A stretch of 64,000 bases of DNA. Origin: an uncultured Bacteroidota bacterium. Its GTDB lineage: Bacteria > Bacteroidota > Bacteroidia > Flavobacteriales > Flavobacteriaceae. Numbering within the stretch: the stretch's first letter is position 1; the number at the start of each line of letters is the position of its first letter. A program made the translations under genes and the position numbers. Positions 51,306 to 59,876 of the stretch are shown piece after piece. The stretch lies in NCBI GenBank assembly GCA_902614065.1, contig CACMJT010000001.1, positions 156,501 to 220,500 of the forward strand, given 5' to 3'. The notes beneath the pieces are model-generated. The model worked only from the letters and a program-made list of their open reading frames with translations, had not been told where the DNA came from and searched no databases.

Positions 51306-51551
51306 TTAAGAAATATAAATTACAATTGGGTAATCTATAGATGCATCAATATTGTTTGGCGCTTCAATTATAACCTCCCTCGAAACCAACGCCCCGTCGA
51401 TAACCTGTTCAATAAAAAAACTTGTGTCTGACAAATTGAGTAAAGGAACTAGTTCATCATCTTGTTGATTTTGAGTTTGATCATAGGAGCTGCTTGAACA
51501 TGATAAACACACCCATAATAGAATTGTTGTTATAATTTTATTCAGATTCAT
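51306..51551 (-). pseudogene. Truncated N-terminal remnant of an esterase-type lipoprotein
   Basis: The frame encodes about 81 residues: a lipoprotein signal peptide (IITTILLWVCLSC), a polar spacer, and FIEQVIDGALVSREVII ... YPIVIYIS, then stop. The last 40 residues align with the start of the hydrolase at 53586-54425 (FIEQ, VII, NI, YPVV). The alignment breaks exactly where that protein's catalytic domain begins (FGLHGNGG). The break lies at the tmRNA 3' end. I read it as a gene cut by recombination at ssrA. I chose the ATG at 51551; one at 51578 is possible. It might still be expressed as a small lipoprotein. Confidence 0.75.
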
Positions 51552-51612
51552 TAAAAACATCGGTTGGTTAAATGGCAAATATTCTTAAATTTAAAATCTT
51601 AATTTTAAAAAT

Positions 51613-52299
51613 ATGAAAAAAATAATTTTACTTTTTACAATCTTTTTTTCGTCTTTTTCATTTTCACAATACTGTGCTTTTTTTGATTTTAAAACAGATG
51701 AGCCAGAAATGGTTGTTTCAGCGCTTAAAGGTATGATGGAAACTGAATGGGCAAAAAATATTAATGGAACAAAATCTTTGTTTGCTTATCAATTCAACGG
51801 AAATACAGAAGCAACGCACTCAGTCCAATTTTGCTTCCCTGACGAAGCTTCTTTTGCAAATTGGTCATTATCCTGGTTTGCATCACCGGTTGCTCAAGTT
51901 TTTGGCGAAAAACTTAATAAGTACATAACCCCCGTAAAGACCGCTTTGAATACGCCTGCTTGGTTTAAAAATGACTGGACACCTGACCAAGTATTCATGA
52001 TTTGGGAAATGGAAGTTTCAGACCCAGGAAAATATGTGAAAGAATTTGCTTCTTTTTCTCAAGAAATGGCTGTAACTCAGGGATATGAGGAAAACTCATA
52101 TGGTCTAGGATATCCAATTAGTGGAAAAAATGATAGTTTTTCTCATTTTGTATGGGTTGGTGCACCTGATTTAGAATCAGCATTAAAGAGAACAAAAGAT
52201 ATGTATAATAGCCCTGAATTTGCAGAGTACTCAAAAAAAGTCAGTGGCGTTAGAAAAGTTGTAAACTCTTATATGATGGTAAGGTTGGCTGACTTCTAA
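51613..52299 (+). CDS. Secreted protein with two related domains, function unknown
   Basis: A 228-residue protein with a signal peptide (KKIILLFTIFFSSFSFS, cut before QYCAFF). The mature part looks like two copies of a domain of about 100 residues. In the first, THSVQFCFPDEASFANW...SPVAQVFGEKLNKYI corresponds to FSHFVWVGAPDLESALK...SPEFAEYSKKVSGVR in the second. Alternating strands and helices suggest ferredoxin-like alpha/beta-barrel (ABM-like) domains; this is inference. It is the first full gene after ssrA and ends at a strong terminator. No function can be assigned. Confidence 0.78.
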   Translation: MKKIILLFTIFFSSFSFSQYCAFFDFKTDEPEMVVSALKGMMETEWAKNINGTKSLFAYQFNGNTEATHSVQFCFPDEASFANWSLSWFASPVAQVFGEKLNKYITPVKTALNTPAWFKNDWTPDQVFMIWEMEVSDPGKYVKEFASFSQEMAVTQGYEENSYGLGYPISGKNDSFSHFVWVGAPDLESALKRTKDMYNSPEFAEYSKKVSGVRKVVNSYMMVRLADF

Positions 52300-52318
52300 A
52301 CATTAATTTATCTAAATT

Positions 52319-52342
52319 AAAAAGCCCTTTTTAGGGCTTTTT
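52319..52342. terminator. Bidirectional intrinsic terminator
   Basis: A 10-bp stem, AAAAAGCCCT (52319-52328) with AGGGCTTTTT (52333-52342), encloses a TTTT loop and is flanked by A and T runs. It can end transcription from both converging genes; the minus-strand stop codon begins at the next base. Confidence 0.92.
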
Positions 52343-53578
52343 TTATTTCAATTTTAAAAATCCAAATTCACCATTATCAACTGCAATAATTGGTTTACCA
52401 TCTAAAGATAAATCGATATCCTCCCCTGCCCAATCCTCACTCTCTCTTCCATAAATTCCTTCCCATTCTATTGTGCCATTGGATGAAAACTTAATAGAAT
52501 AGACTTTCCATTGATCAGAAGATTCTGATGAATTATCACATGTTGCTGAATACTCATCATATTCGTCTCCAGTTCCTGCAATAATTATACAACCACCATC
52601 ATCAGTGGATGTAACACCCCAAACTTCATCATGTATGTAATTTTCATTAAAACCTCTCGGATTACCTCTTTTTGAATCCCATAACTTATTTCCATTAGAA
52701 TCAATTTTCATCGTATAAGTATCCCAGTTTGCAGTTTTTGATGTTGTATGACCACTCAGGAAGATTTCATTTTCATCATTTACATCCATGGCAAAGCAAT
52801 GATCAGATTCATTCCCGCCATAAACATTGGACCAAATTAATTCCCCTGATGGATTCATTTTAATTAAAGCATAATCTTCAGCGCCATCTGTAAGACCTGA
52901 AATGTAAATATCATTATTAATAGACTTAATTCTGTAAGCATGAGACATGTAACTTTTAATATCTATGTTTTTTATGATATTGCCCTTTAAGTCTAATATA
53001 TGTAAGCTTGATTCACCTTCTGAATAAAAGTTGTTGTATTTATCTTCAGAATTTGTGTAACCAACTGCAAAAATTTGATTACCGATCAATAATAATTGCT
53101 CAAATGCGTCACTTCCTCCATTTTCATAGGTTTTTGAGAATAAAATATCTCCACTTTCTTTTTTTACTTTAACTAAAAAACTATCATCATTGTTAACACC
53201 GCACAGTAAATATCCATCATCCAATTCAAGAATTGAATTTCCAAAATTGTGACCCGCATCAGTATATTCTTTTTTCCAAATTAATTGACCATTTTGATCG
53301 ACTTTAACAACAAATATTTTTGCATTATTAGGTAAAAAACCCGTTTCACCTATTTGAATATAGCCTCCATCATTAGTTGAAAGAATAAAATGTCCATGAG
53401 ATTCCTCACCACTGCCTCCATAAGATTGAAACCAATCAAGAGAAGGTTTGTTTGGATATTCAATTGTTTCACAACTGGAAATGATGTCAACATCTTTGGA
53501 GCATGACATCAAAATGATTGAAATCAAACATAATTTTAATTTAAATGTTATAATTTTAAAAATGTTTATGTTTTTCAT
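52343..53578 (-). CDS. Propeller-like repeat lipoprotein
   Basis: A lipoprotein of about 411 residues with signal peptide KLCLISIILMSC. The residues after the Cys (SKDVD) resemble the acidic surface-export signal of Bacteroidota lipoproteins. The body repeats a unit of the type 'DGGYI..G......VVKVD.NGQLIWKKEY' about six or seven times, with WKKEYTDAG, WSNVYGGNESDH, WDSKRGN and WEGIYGRES, as in beta-propeller proteins. No catalytic motif is seen. I start at ATG 53578; an in-frame ATG at 53740 would run through the opposite gene. Its start lies seven bases from that of the divergent esterase. Confidence 0.8.
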   Translation of the reverse strand: MKNINIFKIITFKLKLCLISIILMSCSKDVDIISSCETIEYPNKPSLDWFQSYGGSGEESHGHFILSTNDGGYIQIGETGFLPNNAKIFVVKVDQNGQLIWKKEYTDAGHNFGNSILELDDGYLLCGVNNDDSFLVKVKKESGDILFSKTYENGGSDAFEQLLLIGNQIFAVGYTNSEDKYNNFYSEGESSLHILDLKGNIIKNIDIKSYMSHAYRIKSINNDIYISGLTDGAEDYALIKMNPSGELIWSNVYGGNESDHCFAMDVNDENEIFLSGHTTSKTANWDTYTMKIDSNGNKLWDSKRGNPRGFNENYIHDEVWGVTSTDDGGCIIIAGTGDEYDEYSATCDNSSESSDQWKVYSIKFSSNGTIEWEGIYGRESEDWAGEDIDLSLDGKPIIAVDNGEFGFLKLK

Positions 53579-53585
53579 CAAATAC

Positions 53586-54425
53586 ATGTTAGTTATTTCA
53601 AAAATTATACTGTTATCATTACTTGTATCATGTGAAGATAACGATAATCGTAATGATTTTGACACCTCCACAGAGCTAAAAACAGAAACTATATTTATTG
53701 AACAAAACGTAAGTGGTGTTATAGAGCGAAGACCCGTCATTATTCAAACAGAGTCAAATATTAATTCAAGCAAATTGTACCCTGTCGTTTTTGGATTACA
53801 TGGTAATGGTGGAACAAATACAGGTTTTTTAAATAGACTGAAAAGGTTTACTGACGATGGAGAATTTGTTGGTATATATCCTCAAGGAATTCAAAAATCT
53901 TGGAATTTAGGGTCGGAAGCTTCGAGAGCTGATGATATCCAATTTATTAATTTAATCATTGAGGAATTAAAAAAATATCAAAATCTTAATATGAACAAGG
54001 TATATGTCATTGGAAATTCAAATGGCTCTGGAATGGCCAACAAGTTGGGTGTAGAAACAAATCATTTTAAAGCGATTGCACCCATTGTAAGTCAATTAAT
54101 GGAAAGTATGCCGTTAAAGTCAACAACTCAACCCCTATCAGTTTTCCAAGTCAATGGAGCTTTGGATCCAATAATCCCAATCAACGGAGGACCTGGACCA
54201 GGAACACATATTTTTTTAGATGCTCTGCAAAGTGCAAAATTGTGGGCAAATAAATTTAATTGTTTTGAACCTCAAATTAGAATGATTGGAGAAGACACTC
54301 TCTATGAATTTAAAAACTGTGATGATGGAAAAGAGATTAGGTATTTAAGGATTGAAAATGGGGAACACAATGTTTTAAATCCTTTTTTAATCAATGAGAT
54401 TTGGAACTTCTTTCAAAGATTTTAG
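53586..54425 (+). CDS. Alpha/beta-hydrolase esterase lipoprotein (PHB depolymerase/feruloyl esterase-like)
   Basis: A lipoprotein of about 279 residues with signal peptide VISKIILLSLLVSC followed by EDNDN. The hydrolase domain has the oxyanion HGNGG, the nucleophile Ser in GNSNGSG, the acid in NGALDPIIPINGG and His in NGEHNVL. This pattern fits the LpqC/PHB depolymerase group, which includes carbohydrate (CE1-like) feruloyl and acetyl esterases. With GH10 nearby, action on decorated xylan is plausible but inferred. I start at ATG 53586, which opens the signal peptide. A truncated relative lies against ssrA. The next gene begins two bases after the stop. Confidence 0.82.
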   Translation: MLVISKIILLSLLVSCEDNDNRNDFDTSTELKTETIFIEQNVSGVIERRPVIIQTESNINSSKLYPVVFGLHGNGGTNTGFLNRLKRFTDDGEFVGIYPQGIQKSWNLGSEASRADDIQFINLIIEELKKYQNLNMNKVYVIGNSNGSGMANKLGVETNHFKAIAPIVSQLMESMPLKSTTQPLSVFQVNGALDPIIPINGGPGPGTHIFLDALQSAKLWANKFNCFEPQIRMIGEDTLYEFKNCDDGKEIRYLRIENGEHNVLNPFLINEIWNFFQRF

Positions 54426-54427
54426 CT

Positions 54428-55267
54428 ATGAAACATCACATCAAGAATTTATCAAATATTGTAATTGTTTTTTTATTATGCATGGGTTTAGGATTTGCTA
54501 CTCAAAATAAAATTGTAATTAACGGTATCATTTTGGTTTTTATTATCCACTGGGCATTGTACATTCCTGCAAATATTTTTAAAACCGAAAAATTTTATGA
54601 TCTAACAGGTAGTCTAGCTTACATTTCTGTGATTTCTTACATACTTTACTCAAAAACACAAAGCTTTGGGTCAGGAATAGGAGAAATTGTTATTTCCTTA
54701 GCAATAATAATATGGTCTGGTAGATTAGGTACATTTTTATTTTTAAGAATAAAAAAAGACGGTGAGGACAAAAGATTTAGAGAGTATAAAAAGTCATGGT
54801 CAAAATTTTTGGTTGCATGGACAACATCAGGAATGTGGGTAACAATATGCTCAGCATGTGCAATGACAGCTGTCGCATCGGAAAATATTATTGAGCTAAA
54901 TACCGCTTTTTTTACGGGTCTTGTTCTATTTATAATTGGATTTTCCATAGAGATTATAGCAGATTATCAAAAAACGAAATTTAGATCAATCAGTGAAAAT
55001 AAGAATAAATTCATAACGTCAGGCTTGTGGTCAAAATCAAGGCATCCAAACTATTTAGGTGAAATTATTCTTTGGTTAGGTATTTCTGTAATGTCATTTT
55101 CAAATCTAGAGGGATTACAATACATGACTCTGATATCACCAATTTTTACCTATTGGTTAATTGTTTATATAAGTGGGGTGAGTATGTTGGAGAAAAGTGG
55201 TCAAGAAAAATGGGGGCATTTAAAAGAATATCAGGATTACATTAAAAAAACTCCAAAATTATTTTAA
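54428..55267 (+). CDS. DUF1295 membrane protein (steroid 5-alpha-reductase-like)
   Basis: A 279-residue membrane protein with about seven hydrophobic helices. RLGTFLFLRIKKDGEDKRFREYKK in the middle and WSKSRHPNYLGEIILWLGI near the C-terminus are the DUF1295 signatures. These mark the isoprenylcysteine-methyltransferase/steroid reductase superfamily and the NADPH-binding end of the fold. The substrate is unknown. The ATG at 54428 is preferred because the upstream in-frame ATG at 54401 lies inside the esterase gene. The 3' end overlaps the converging GH10 gene by nine bases. Confidence 0.87.
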   Translation: MKHHIKNLSNIVIVFLLCMGLGFATQNKIVINGIILVFIIHWALYIPANIFKTEKFYDLTGSLAYISVISYILYSKTQSFGSGIGEIVISLAIIIWSGRLGTFLFLRIKKDGEDKRFREYKKSWSKFLVAWTTSGMWVTICSACAMTAVASENIIELNTAFFTGLVLFIIGFSIEIIADYQKTKFRSISENKNKFITSGLWSKSRHPNYLGEIILWLGISVMSFSNLEGLQYMTLISPIFTYWLIVYISGVSMLEKSGQEKWGHLKEYQDYIKKTPKLF

Positions 55268-56611
55268 AACCAAATCAATTGGCCCATCTGTTTCTTTGTC
55301 AACAGAGAAACTGAATTTATAGATTTTTTTATCTACTAGCATTTCGCCCTCATAATCTCCATAGAATCCCCTAAATTCAAAAGAATCGCTAATGTTTATT
55401 TTTTCACTTATTTCAGTTGTCCAAGTTTCTTTTATTAACTTTTTCAAAGTCAAAAATGATTTTTTTGGAGATAAGTCTTTGTAAAGCAATCCCCCGGCAT
55501 GTCCTCTCCATGCATTTTTATCAGTTAGGTTCCAAAAAGTAATAGAACTAACACTCGGATGACTGAAAACAAGTGTGTAAAAGTCTTTTAAATAAGATGC
55601 TTGAAAATCTTCATATTCAGGAAGGCTTGGTAAGTCCATTTCTTTCCCATTTCGTAGTGATTCATCTCTCTTAGCTAAAAACTCTTGGTGATCTTTCCAA
55701 TTATTAAATCTTTTCGAACTTGTCACAGTGATTTCTGTAAACTGAATGTTTTTTCCCAAAACTGCATAATCCTCAATCTGATCCCAAACTTGACTTTCAG
55801 TCATGACATTATCATTCGACTGCATATGAGCTTGCATGCCAATTGAACTGAAATTTAAATTTTTCTGTACGTAATATTCATTTATTTTAAAATATTCGGG
55901 GTCCTTTGCGTGGTAGTGATTATTTGAATAATTCTTATCTGGATTAACGCTGTTAACAAACTGATAGATTTCTACCATTGCTGGATATATTCCACCTTTG
56001 TAATTGATCCAATCTTGAATAGCACTGTATGGAATGTGAGGTTTAAATGGTCCAACTGGTTCATTGTATACGTCCCAGTCATTAATTTCCGGATAAGTTT
56101 CAATTAATCTCCTCATGTGTGTTTTCATAGCGACCTCAAGCTCATCCAAATCTTTAGAATATCTTACCCAATCAGGCATACCCTCATGCCACATCAATGG
56201 ATGACCTTTTAGTCGAACATTATTTTTTATTGACCATTTAATAATATCATCATAATATTTATCAATCTGTTTTCTACTACTTCTTTCGTCTGTAAGTCCC
56301 CAATACATGCCGACAGTTGCATAATTAAAAGCCTCTTTAAATCTTTCAAGATATAAATCAAACATATTTCCTCTCATCTTCCTCAACTGAGTAAAGCCAA
56401 CTCCAAATTTAAAGTCATGATTAATTAATTTAATTTTTAATTTTCCGTTCTTTTTTTTGATGTCAGTTGGGAAATTAAAGTTTAAAATCGTGTTGGTTTT
56501 TCTGTATTTTTCAATTCTCTCATCAGCCCCTTCTAATTTCCATGGCTCATGAAAACTTGGATCTTGAGCAAAAATTAATAGAGGGAATATTATATAGAAT
56601 AAATATTTCAT
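55259..56611 (-). CDS. Glycoside hydrolase family 10 enzyme (xylanase-like)
   Basis: A secreted enzyme of 450 residues (signal FYIIFPLLIFA, cut before QDPSF). The GH10 barrel features are visible: KGHPLMWHEGMPDW (137-148), acid/base Glu184 in WDVYNEPVGPF, GMQAHM (258-263), nucleophile Glu293 in FTEITVT, and FWNLTDKNAWRGHAGGLL. The usual Asp/Asn two residues after the nucleophile is Thr, and WHSQ reads WHEG, so this is a divergent member. A small beta-rich C-terminal piece follows (about 400-450). It starts one base after the sulfatase stop, indicating cotranscription. Endo-beta-1,4-xylanase is the likeliest activity. Confidence 0.88.
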   Translation of the reverse strand: MKYLFYIIFPLLIFAQDPSFHEPWKLEGADERIEKYRKTNTILNFNFPTDIKKKNGKLKIKLINHDFKFGVGFTQLRKMRGNMFDLYLERFKEAFNYATVGMYWGLTDERSSRKQIDKYYDDIIKWSIKNNVRLKGHPLMWHEGMPDWVRYSKDLDELEVAMKTHMRRLIETYPEINDWDVYNEPVGPFKPHIPYSAIQDWINYKGGIYPAMVEIYQFVNSVNPDKNYSNNHYHAKDPEYFKINEYYVQKNLNFSSIGMQAHMQSNDNVMTESQVWDQIEDYAVLGKNIQFTEITVTSSKRFNNWKDHQEFLAKRDESLRNGKEMDLPSLPEYEDFQASYLKDFYTLVFSHPSVSSITFWNLTDKNAWRGHAGGLLYKDLSPKKSFLTLKKLIKETWTTEISEKINISDSFEFRGFYGDYEGEMLVDKKIYKFSFSVDKETDGPIDLVLK

Positions 56612-56612
56612 T

Positions 56613-58010
56613 TTAATAATGGGTTTTTATGTAATCGGAGTCTTTTATTTTACCAATTAAATTTTTTTGAACATTCATCCACTTCGAAGGTTCATCAAGT
56701 GGATGTTGAGTAGGCTTTATGAGAGGAATATTTCCTAATGATACAATATCATTTTGAGAGACCATCCACTCATCGAGACTTTTACTCAATTCACTAATAA
56801 TATGTTTTGAGCCAGGTTTTTTTGAAATATTATTTTTCTCAAAAGGATCTAATTCTAAATCATACAACTCCACGTAAGGAACATTTGGCATTTTTTGGGC
56901 TCCAATTTCAATGAATTTGTTTAATACTCTTCCTTTGTTTAAGTTTTCTTTATAAACTTCGATAGAATTGAAATTTTTAATCATTTTGTGCTTTCCATTA
57001 CTAATCATCCTAGAGGGAAAAATAAATCCATTTCTAACGTTTTGTCTTGTAGAAACACCATAAACAAAATCATTCACTTTTTTGTCATTTCCAATTAATA
57101 GATCACTAAAACTTTTTCCGTCAAACTCATTCAGATCACCTCCAGCAATATCTACAATTGTTGGTAATATATCAACCATGGCTAGTAGTCTATTTGACTC
57201 AATATTTTTTTTAATTTTTCCTGGCCATCTAACTATAACAGGAATTTTAAGTCCTTTTTGATAAAGTGTAAACTTTCCTGAAATTCCATGATCTGAAGCA
57301 TAAATAAACATGGTATTGTTTTTTAAATCATTACGATCAATCATACTTAGGATTTCCCCTAGCTGAATATCATCATATTTTATGTTTTGATAGTACCCAG
57401 GTTTTTCTGGTGTTGCTCTATTGTTATAGGGATGGATTTTAATATCATCTAATGTATAATCAGTTTCATTAGGATATGGTCCGTGAGGAAAATCACTTGC
57501 TAGAACAAGACAAAATGGTTTTTCCGCATTTTTTAAATAGCTATCGATTGATTCAAGATCTAACTGCTTATTTTGCTTGTTTTGAATGTAATAGTCCCAG
57601 GCAAATGTGTTGTAGGGCCCAACGTGACTTTTTCCAGCTAAAACAACTTCATAACCTATCGCAGATAAATGTTGAACAATTGTTTTTGTATCTTTTTTTA
57701 CATGGGTATGGTTTGTATAGCTACCATTTTTGAGGGGATACAAACCTGTATACAATTGCGATCTGCTTGGTGTGCAGATTGCAGAGGCAGTATGGAAATT
57801 TGTAAACCTTATTCCTTCAGATGCCAATTTATTGACGTTGGCTGATTGGACATTTTCATTACCAAAAATATTGTAATCTAAAAAATCTTGGTCATCTGAA
57901 AGGTAAATGATAAAATTTGGACGTTCTGAGGATGGTTCATTACCAGTTTTAGCGCTAAAAAAAGCTATGATATTTAGACAAATTAAATAAAGTAAAATTT
58001 TTATCGACAT
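56613..58010 (-). CDS. Sulfatase, S1 family
   Basis: A 465-residue secreted sulfatase (signal ILLYLICLNIIAFFSA). Metal-binding Asp39-Asp40 lie in YLSDDQDF. Cys79 in CTPSRSQLYTG is the residue converted to formylglycine, followed by GKSHVG and the second metal site ASDHG in YASDHGISGKF. The C-terminal region contains VELYDLELDPFEKNN. It removes sulfate esters, probably from a polysaccharide, outside the cytoplasm. The maturation enzyme is not in the window. The GH10 gene follows after one base, so the pair probably acts on the same sulfated glycan. Confidence 0.93.
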   Translation of the reverse strand: MSIKILLYLICLNIIAFFSAKTGNEPSSERPNFIIYLSDDQDFLDYNIFGNENVQSANVNKLASEGIRFTNFHTASAICTPSRSQLYTGLYPLKNGSYTNHTHVKKDTKTIVQHLSAIGYEVVLAGKSHVGPYNTFAWDYYIQNKQNKQLDLESIDSYLKNAEKPFCLVLASDFPHGPYPNETDYTLDDIKIHPYNNRATPEKPGYYQNIKYDDIQLGEILSMIDRNDLKNNTMFIYASDHGISGKFTLYQKGLKIPVIVRWPGKIKKNIESNRLLAMVDILPTIVDIAGGDLNEFDGKSFSDLLIGNDKKVNDFVYGVSTRQNVRNGFIFPSRMISNGKHKMIKNFNSIEVYKENLNKGRVLNKFIEIGAQKMPNVPYVELYDLELDPFEKNNISKKPGSKHIISELSKSLDEWMVSQNDIVSLGNIPLIKPTQHPLDEPSKWMNVQKNLIGKIKDSDYIKTHY

Positions 58011-58052
58011 TGAACTTAAAATTACATTGTTTTCTAAAGAACTTTCAAACTT

Positions 58053-58505
58053 TTATAAATTATTTAAAAACTTTTCTGTTAACAATTTTGAATCTAACTC
58101 ATAGTCCAAATTAAATTTGAATTTTTTATTAGGAAAATTAATCTTGACAAAACCATCGAAATTCAAATCAAATTGACTCATATATATCATTGATAAACTG
58201 AGTGCATCAGTGTTAATTTTAATCAAACAATTTATTTTTGTGAAATTGTTCTTCTTTAGACTAATTTTATCTAAATTTTCAAATTCACCAAAAAATTTTG
58301 CATTAAAATAAATTTTAGAATAAACCTGACTTGCCCTTAAATTTTTATTGTTGGGATTGTATAAATTTAGCTCTGATTTTAAAATTATTTGATTATCCTC
58401 AATTCCCATGAATTGTACATCAGATATTTCCTTAACCTCGATTTGTTTTATTGAGGTTCCACAACTCATTAAAAAAAGAAAAATTAAGAATAGTATATTT
58501 TTCAT
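58053..58505 (-). CDS. LEA type 2-like lipoprotein
   Basis: A 150-residue lipoprotein with signal LFLIFLFLMSC and Cys15 as anchor. The body has one beta-sandwich-like domain with the pattern SDVQFMGIEDNQIILKSELNLYNPNNKNLRA, which resembles LEA-2/WHy domains. These are often found in small bacterial lipoproteins of unknown role. It lies 42 bases ahead of the sulfatase on the same strand, so a link to that pair is possible but not shown. It is divergent from the M48 protease. Confidence 0.7.
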   Translation of the reverse strand: MKNILFLIFLFLMSCGTSIKQIEVKEISDVQFMGIEDNQIILKSELNLYNPNNKNLRASQVYSKIYFNAKFFGEFENLDKISLKKNNFTKINCLIKINTDALSLSMIYMSQFDLNFDGFVKINFPNKKFKFNLDYELDSKLLTEKFLNNL

Positions 58506-58564
58506 AACTCTTTTAATACCAATTAGAAAATTAAATATTTCTCAATTATAATTAAATTTACATT

Positions 58565-59797
58565 ATGTCTGAATACCTAATTTACATTTTTATTTTTTTT
58601 ATACTATTTGGTTTTATTTTTTCAAGTATTCTCGAATATGTAAATTCAAAAAATTGGAAAGATTCCGTTCCTGACTCATTAAAAGATTTTTATAAAGAAA
58701 GTGATTACAAAAAAGCCAAGAGTTATAAACTTGACAGGGACAGAGTTTCTTTAATTTCATCCCTAATTTCAACCACACTAACAATTATTTTTATTTTTTC
58801 TGGAGTTTATGGAAAGGTAAGCGATTACTCACTTTATTATTTTGACAATCCATTTCTCCAATCAGCTGGTTTTTTTCTTTTTTTCTTTTTGATAAGTACA
58901 ATCATTGGTCTTCCAATCAGTTATTACTCAATTTTTATCATTGAGGAAAAGTATGGTTTCAACAAATCTACATTGTCGACCTTTATAAAAGATAAGATAA
59001 AGGGCTTAATAATTTCTCTATTAATTGGTGGTTTTATTCTTTATATAAGTATACAACTGTACAATTTTTTTGAGGCTAATTTTTGGTTATGGCTCTGGGT
59101 ATTTTTGTCAGCTATTATCATTTTTACAAATATGTTCTACACGACCCTAATTGTCCCAATTTTTAACAAATTAAGTCCACTTGAGGAAGGGTCTTTGAAA
59201 AACAAAATAGAGAAATATTCGAAAGAAATTGGATATTCTCTTGATAAAATATTTGTAATCGATGGCTCAAAAAGATCCTCAAAAGCAAATGCATTTTTTT
59301 CTGGCTTAGGCCCAAAGAAAACAATAGCACTTTTCGACACACTGATTGATAAACACGAAGAAGATGAGCTTGTTGCAGTTCTTGCACACGAAGTAGGTCA
59401 CTACAAAAAAAATCATATAAAACAAGGATTGCTTTTGTCCATTTCACAGGTTGGAATAATTTGTTACATACTTCAATTATGCCTAAATGAACCAAACTTA
59501 TCACTTGCACTTGGTGGTCTTGAAAGTTCGTTTCATTTAAGTCTCATTGCTTTCAGTTTTTTATTTAGTCCATTAAGCATAATTATTGGAATTGGAATGA
59601 ATATTTTTAGTAGAAAAAATGAGTATGAAGCTGACAAATATGCAAAGGAAACTTATAATGGTGAAAGTTTAAAAAATGCTTTGAAAAAACTTTCATCTGA
59701 CTCATTAACAAACTTATACCCACACCCACTTTACGTATTTGTTCATTACTCTCATCCACCACTACTTAAAAGATTGGAGGCTCTGGACAGAAAATAG
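58565..59797 (+). CDS. M48 family membrane metalloprotease (Ste24-like)
   Basis: A 410-residue integral membrane protease. Several N-terminal helices (LIYIFIFFILFGFIFSS and others) precede the zinc motif His275-Glu276-x-x-His279 in LAHEVGHYKKNH. The third ligand Glu is in KNEYEADKYA. The layout and the closing SHPPLLKRLEAL match Ste24/CAAX-protease-like M48A enzymes, which act in membrane protein quality control. It is monocistronic by position, between an opposite lipoprotein gene and a regulator gene. Confidence 0.93.
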   Translation: MSEYLIYIFIFFILFGFIFSSILEYVNSKNWKDSVPDSLKDFYKESDYKKAKSYKLDRDRVSLISSLISTTLTIIFIFSGVYGKVSDYSLYYFDNPFLQSAGFFLFFFLISTIIGLPISYYSIFIIEEKYGFNKSTLSTFIKDKIKGLIISLLIGGFILYISIQLYNFFEANFWLWLWVFLSAIIIFTNMFYTTLIVPIFNKLSPLEEGSLKNKIEKYSKEIGYSLDKIFVIDGSKRSSKANAFFSGLGPKKTIALFDTLIDKHEEDELVAVLAHEVGHYKKNHIKQGLLLSISQVGIICYILQLCLNEPNLSLALGGLESSFHLSLIAFSFLFSPLSIIIGIGMNIFSRKNEYEADKYAKETYNGESLKNALKKLSSDSLTNLYPHPLYVFVHYSHPPLLKRLEALDRK

Positions 59798-59823
59798 CAA
59801 AAGAGGCACACTATTTGATTTTA

Positions 59824-59872
59824 TTAGCATACTTTAGCATACTCAATAAATTAGTTATTCATACTCAATAAA
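59824..59872 (+). repeat. Direct repeats upstream of the AraC-type gene
   Basis: TTAGCATACT occurs twice in tandem (59824-59833 and 59834-59843). CATACTCAATAAA occurs twice (59838-59850 and 59860-59872) with a 22-base period, about two helical turns. The last copy ends five bases before the regulator's start. AraC proteins bind direct repeats, so this may be an autoregulatory operator; that is inference. Confidence 0.75.
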
Positions 59873-59876
59873 AGAA

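Noticed and set aside
53448-53585. Longer N-terminus for the esterase lipoprotein
   Set aside because: It would run antisense through the start of the opposite lipoprotein and bury the signal peptide; the ATG at 53586 opens the signal sequence.
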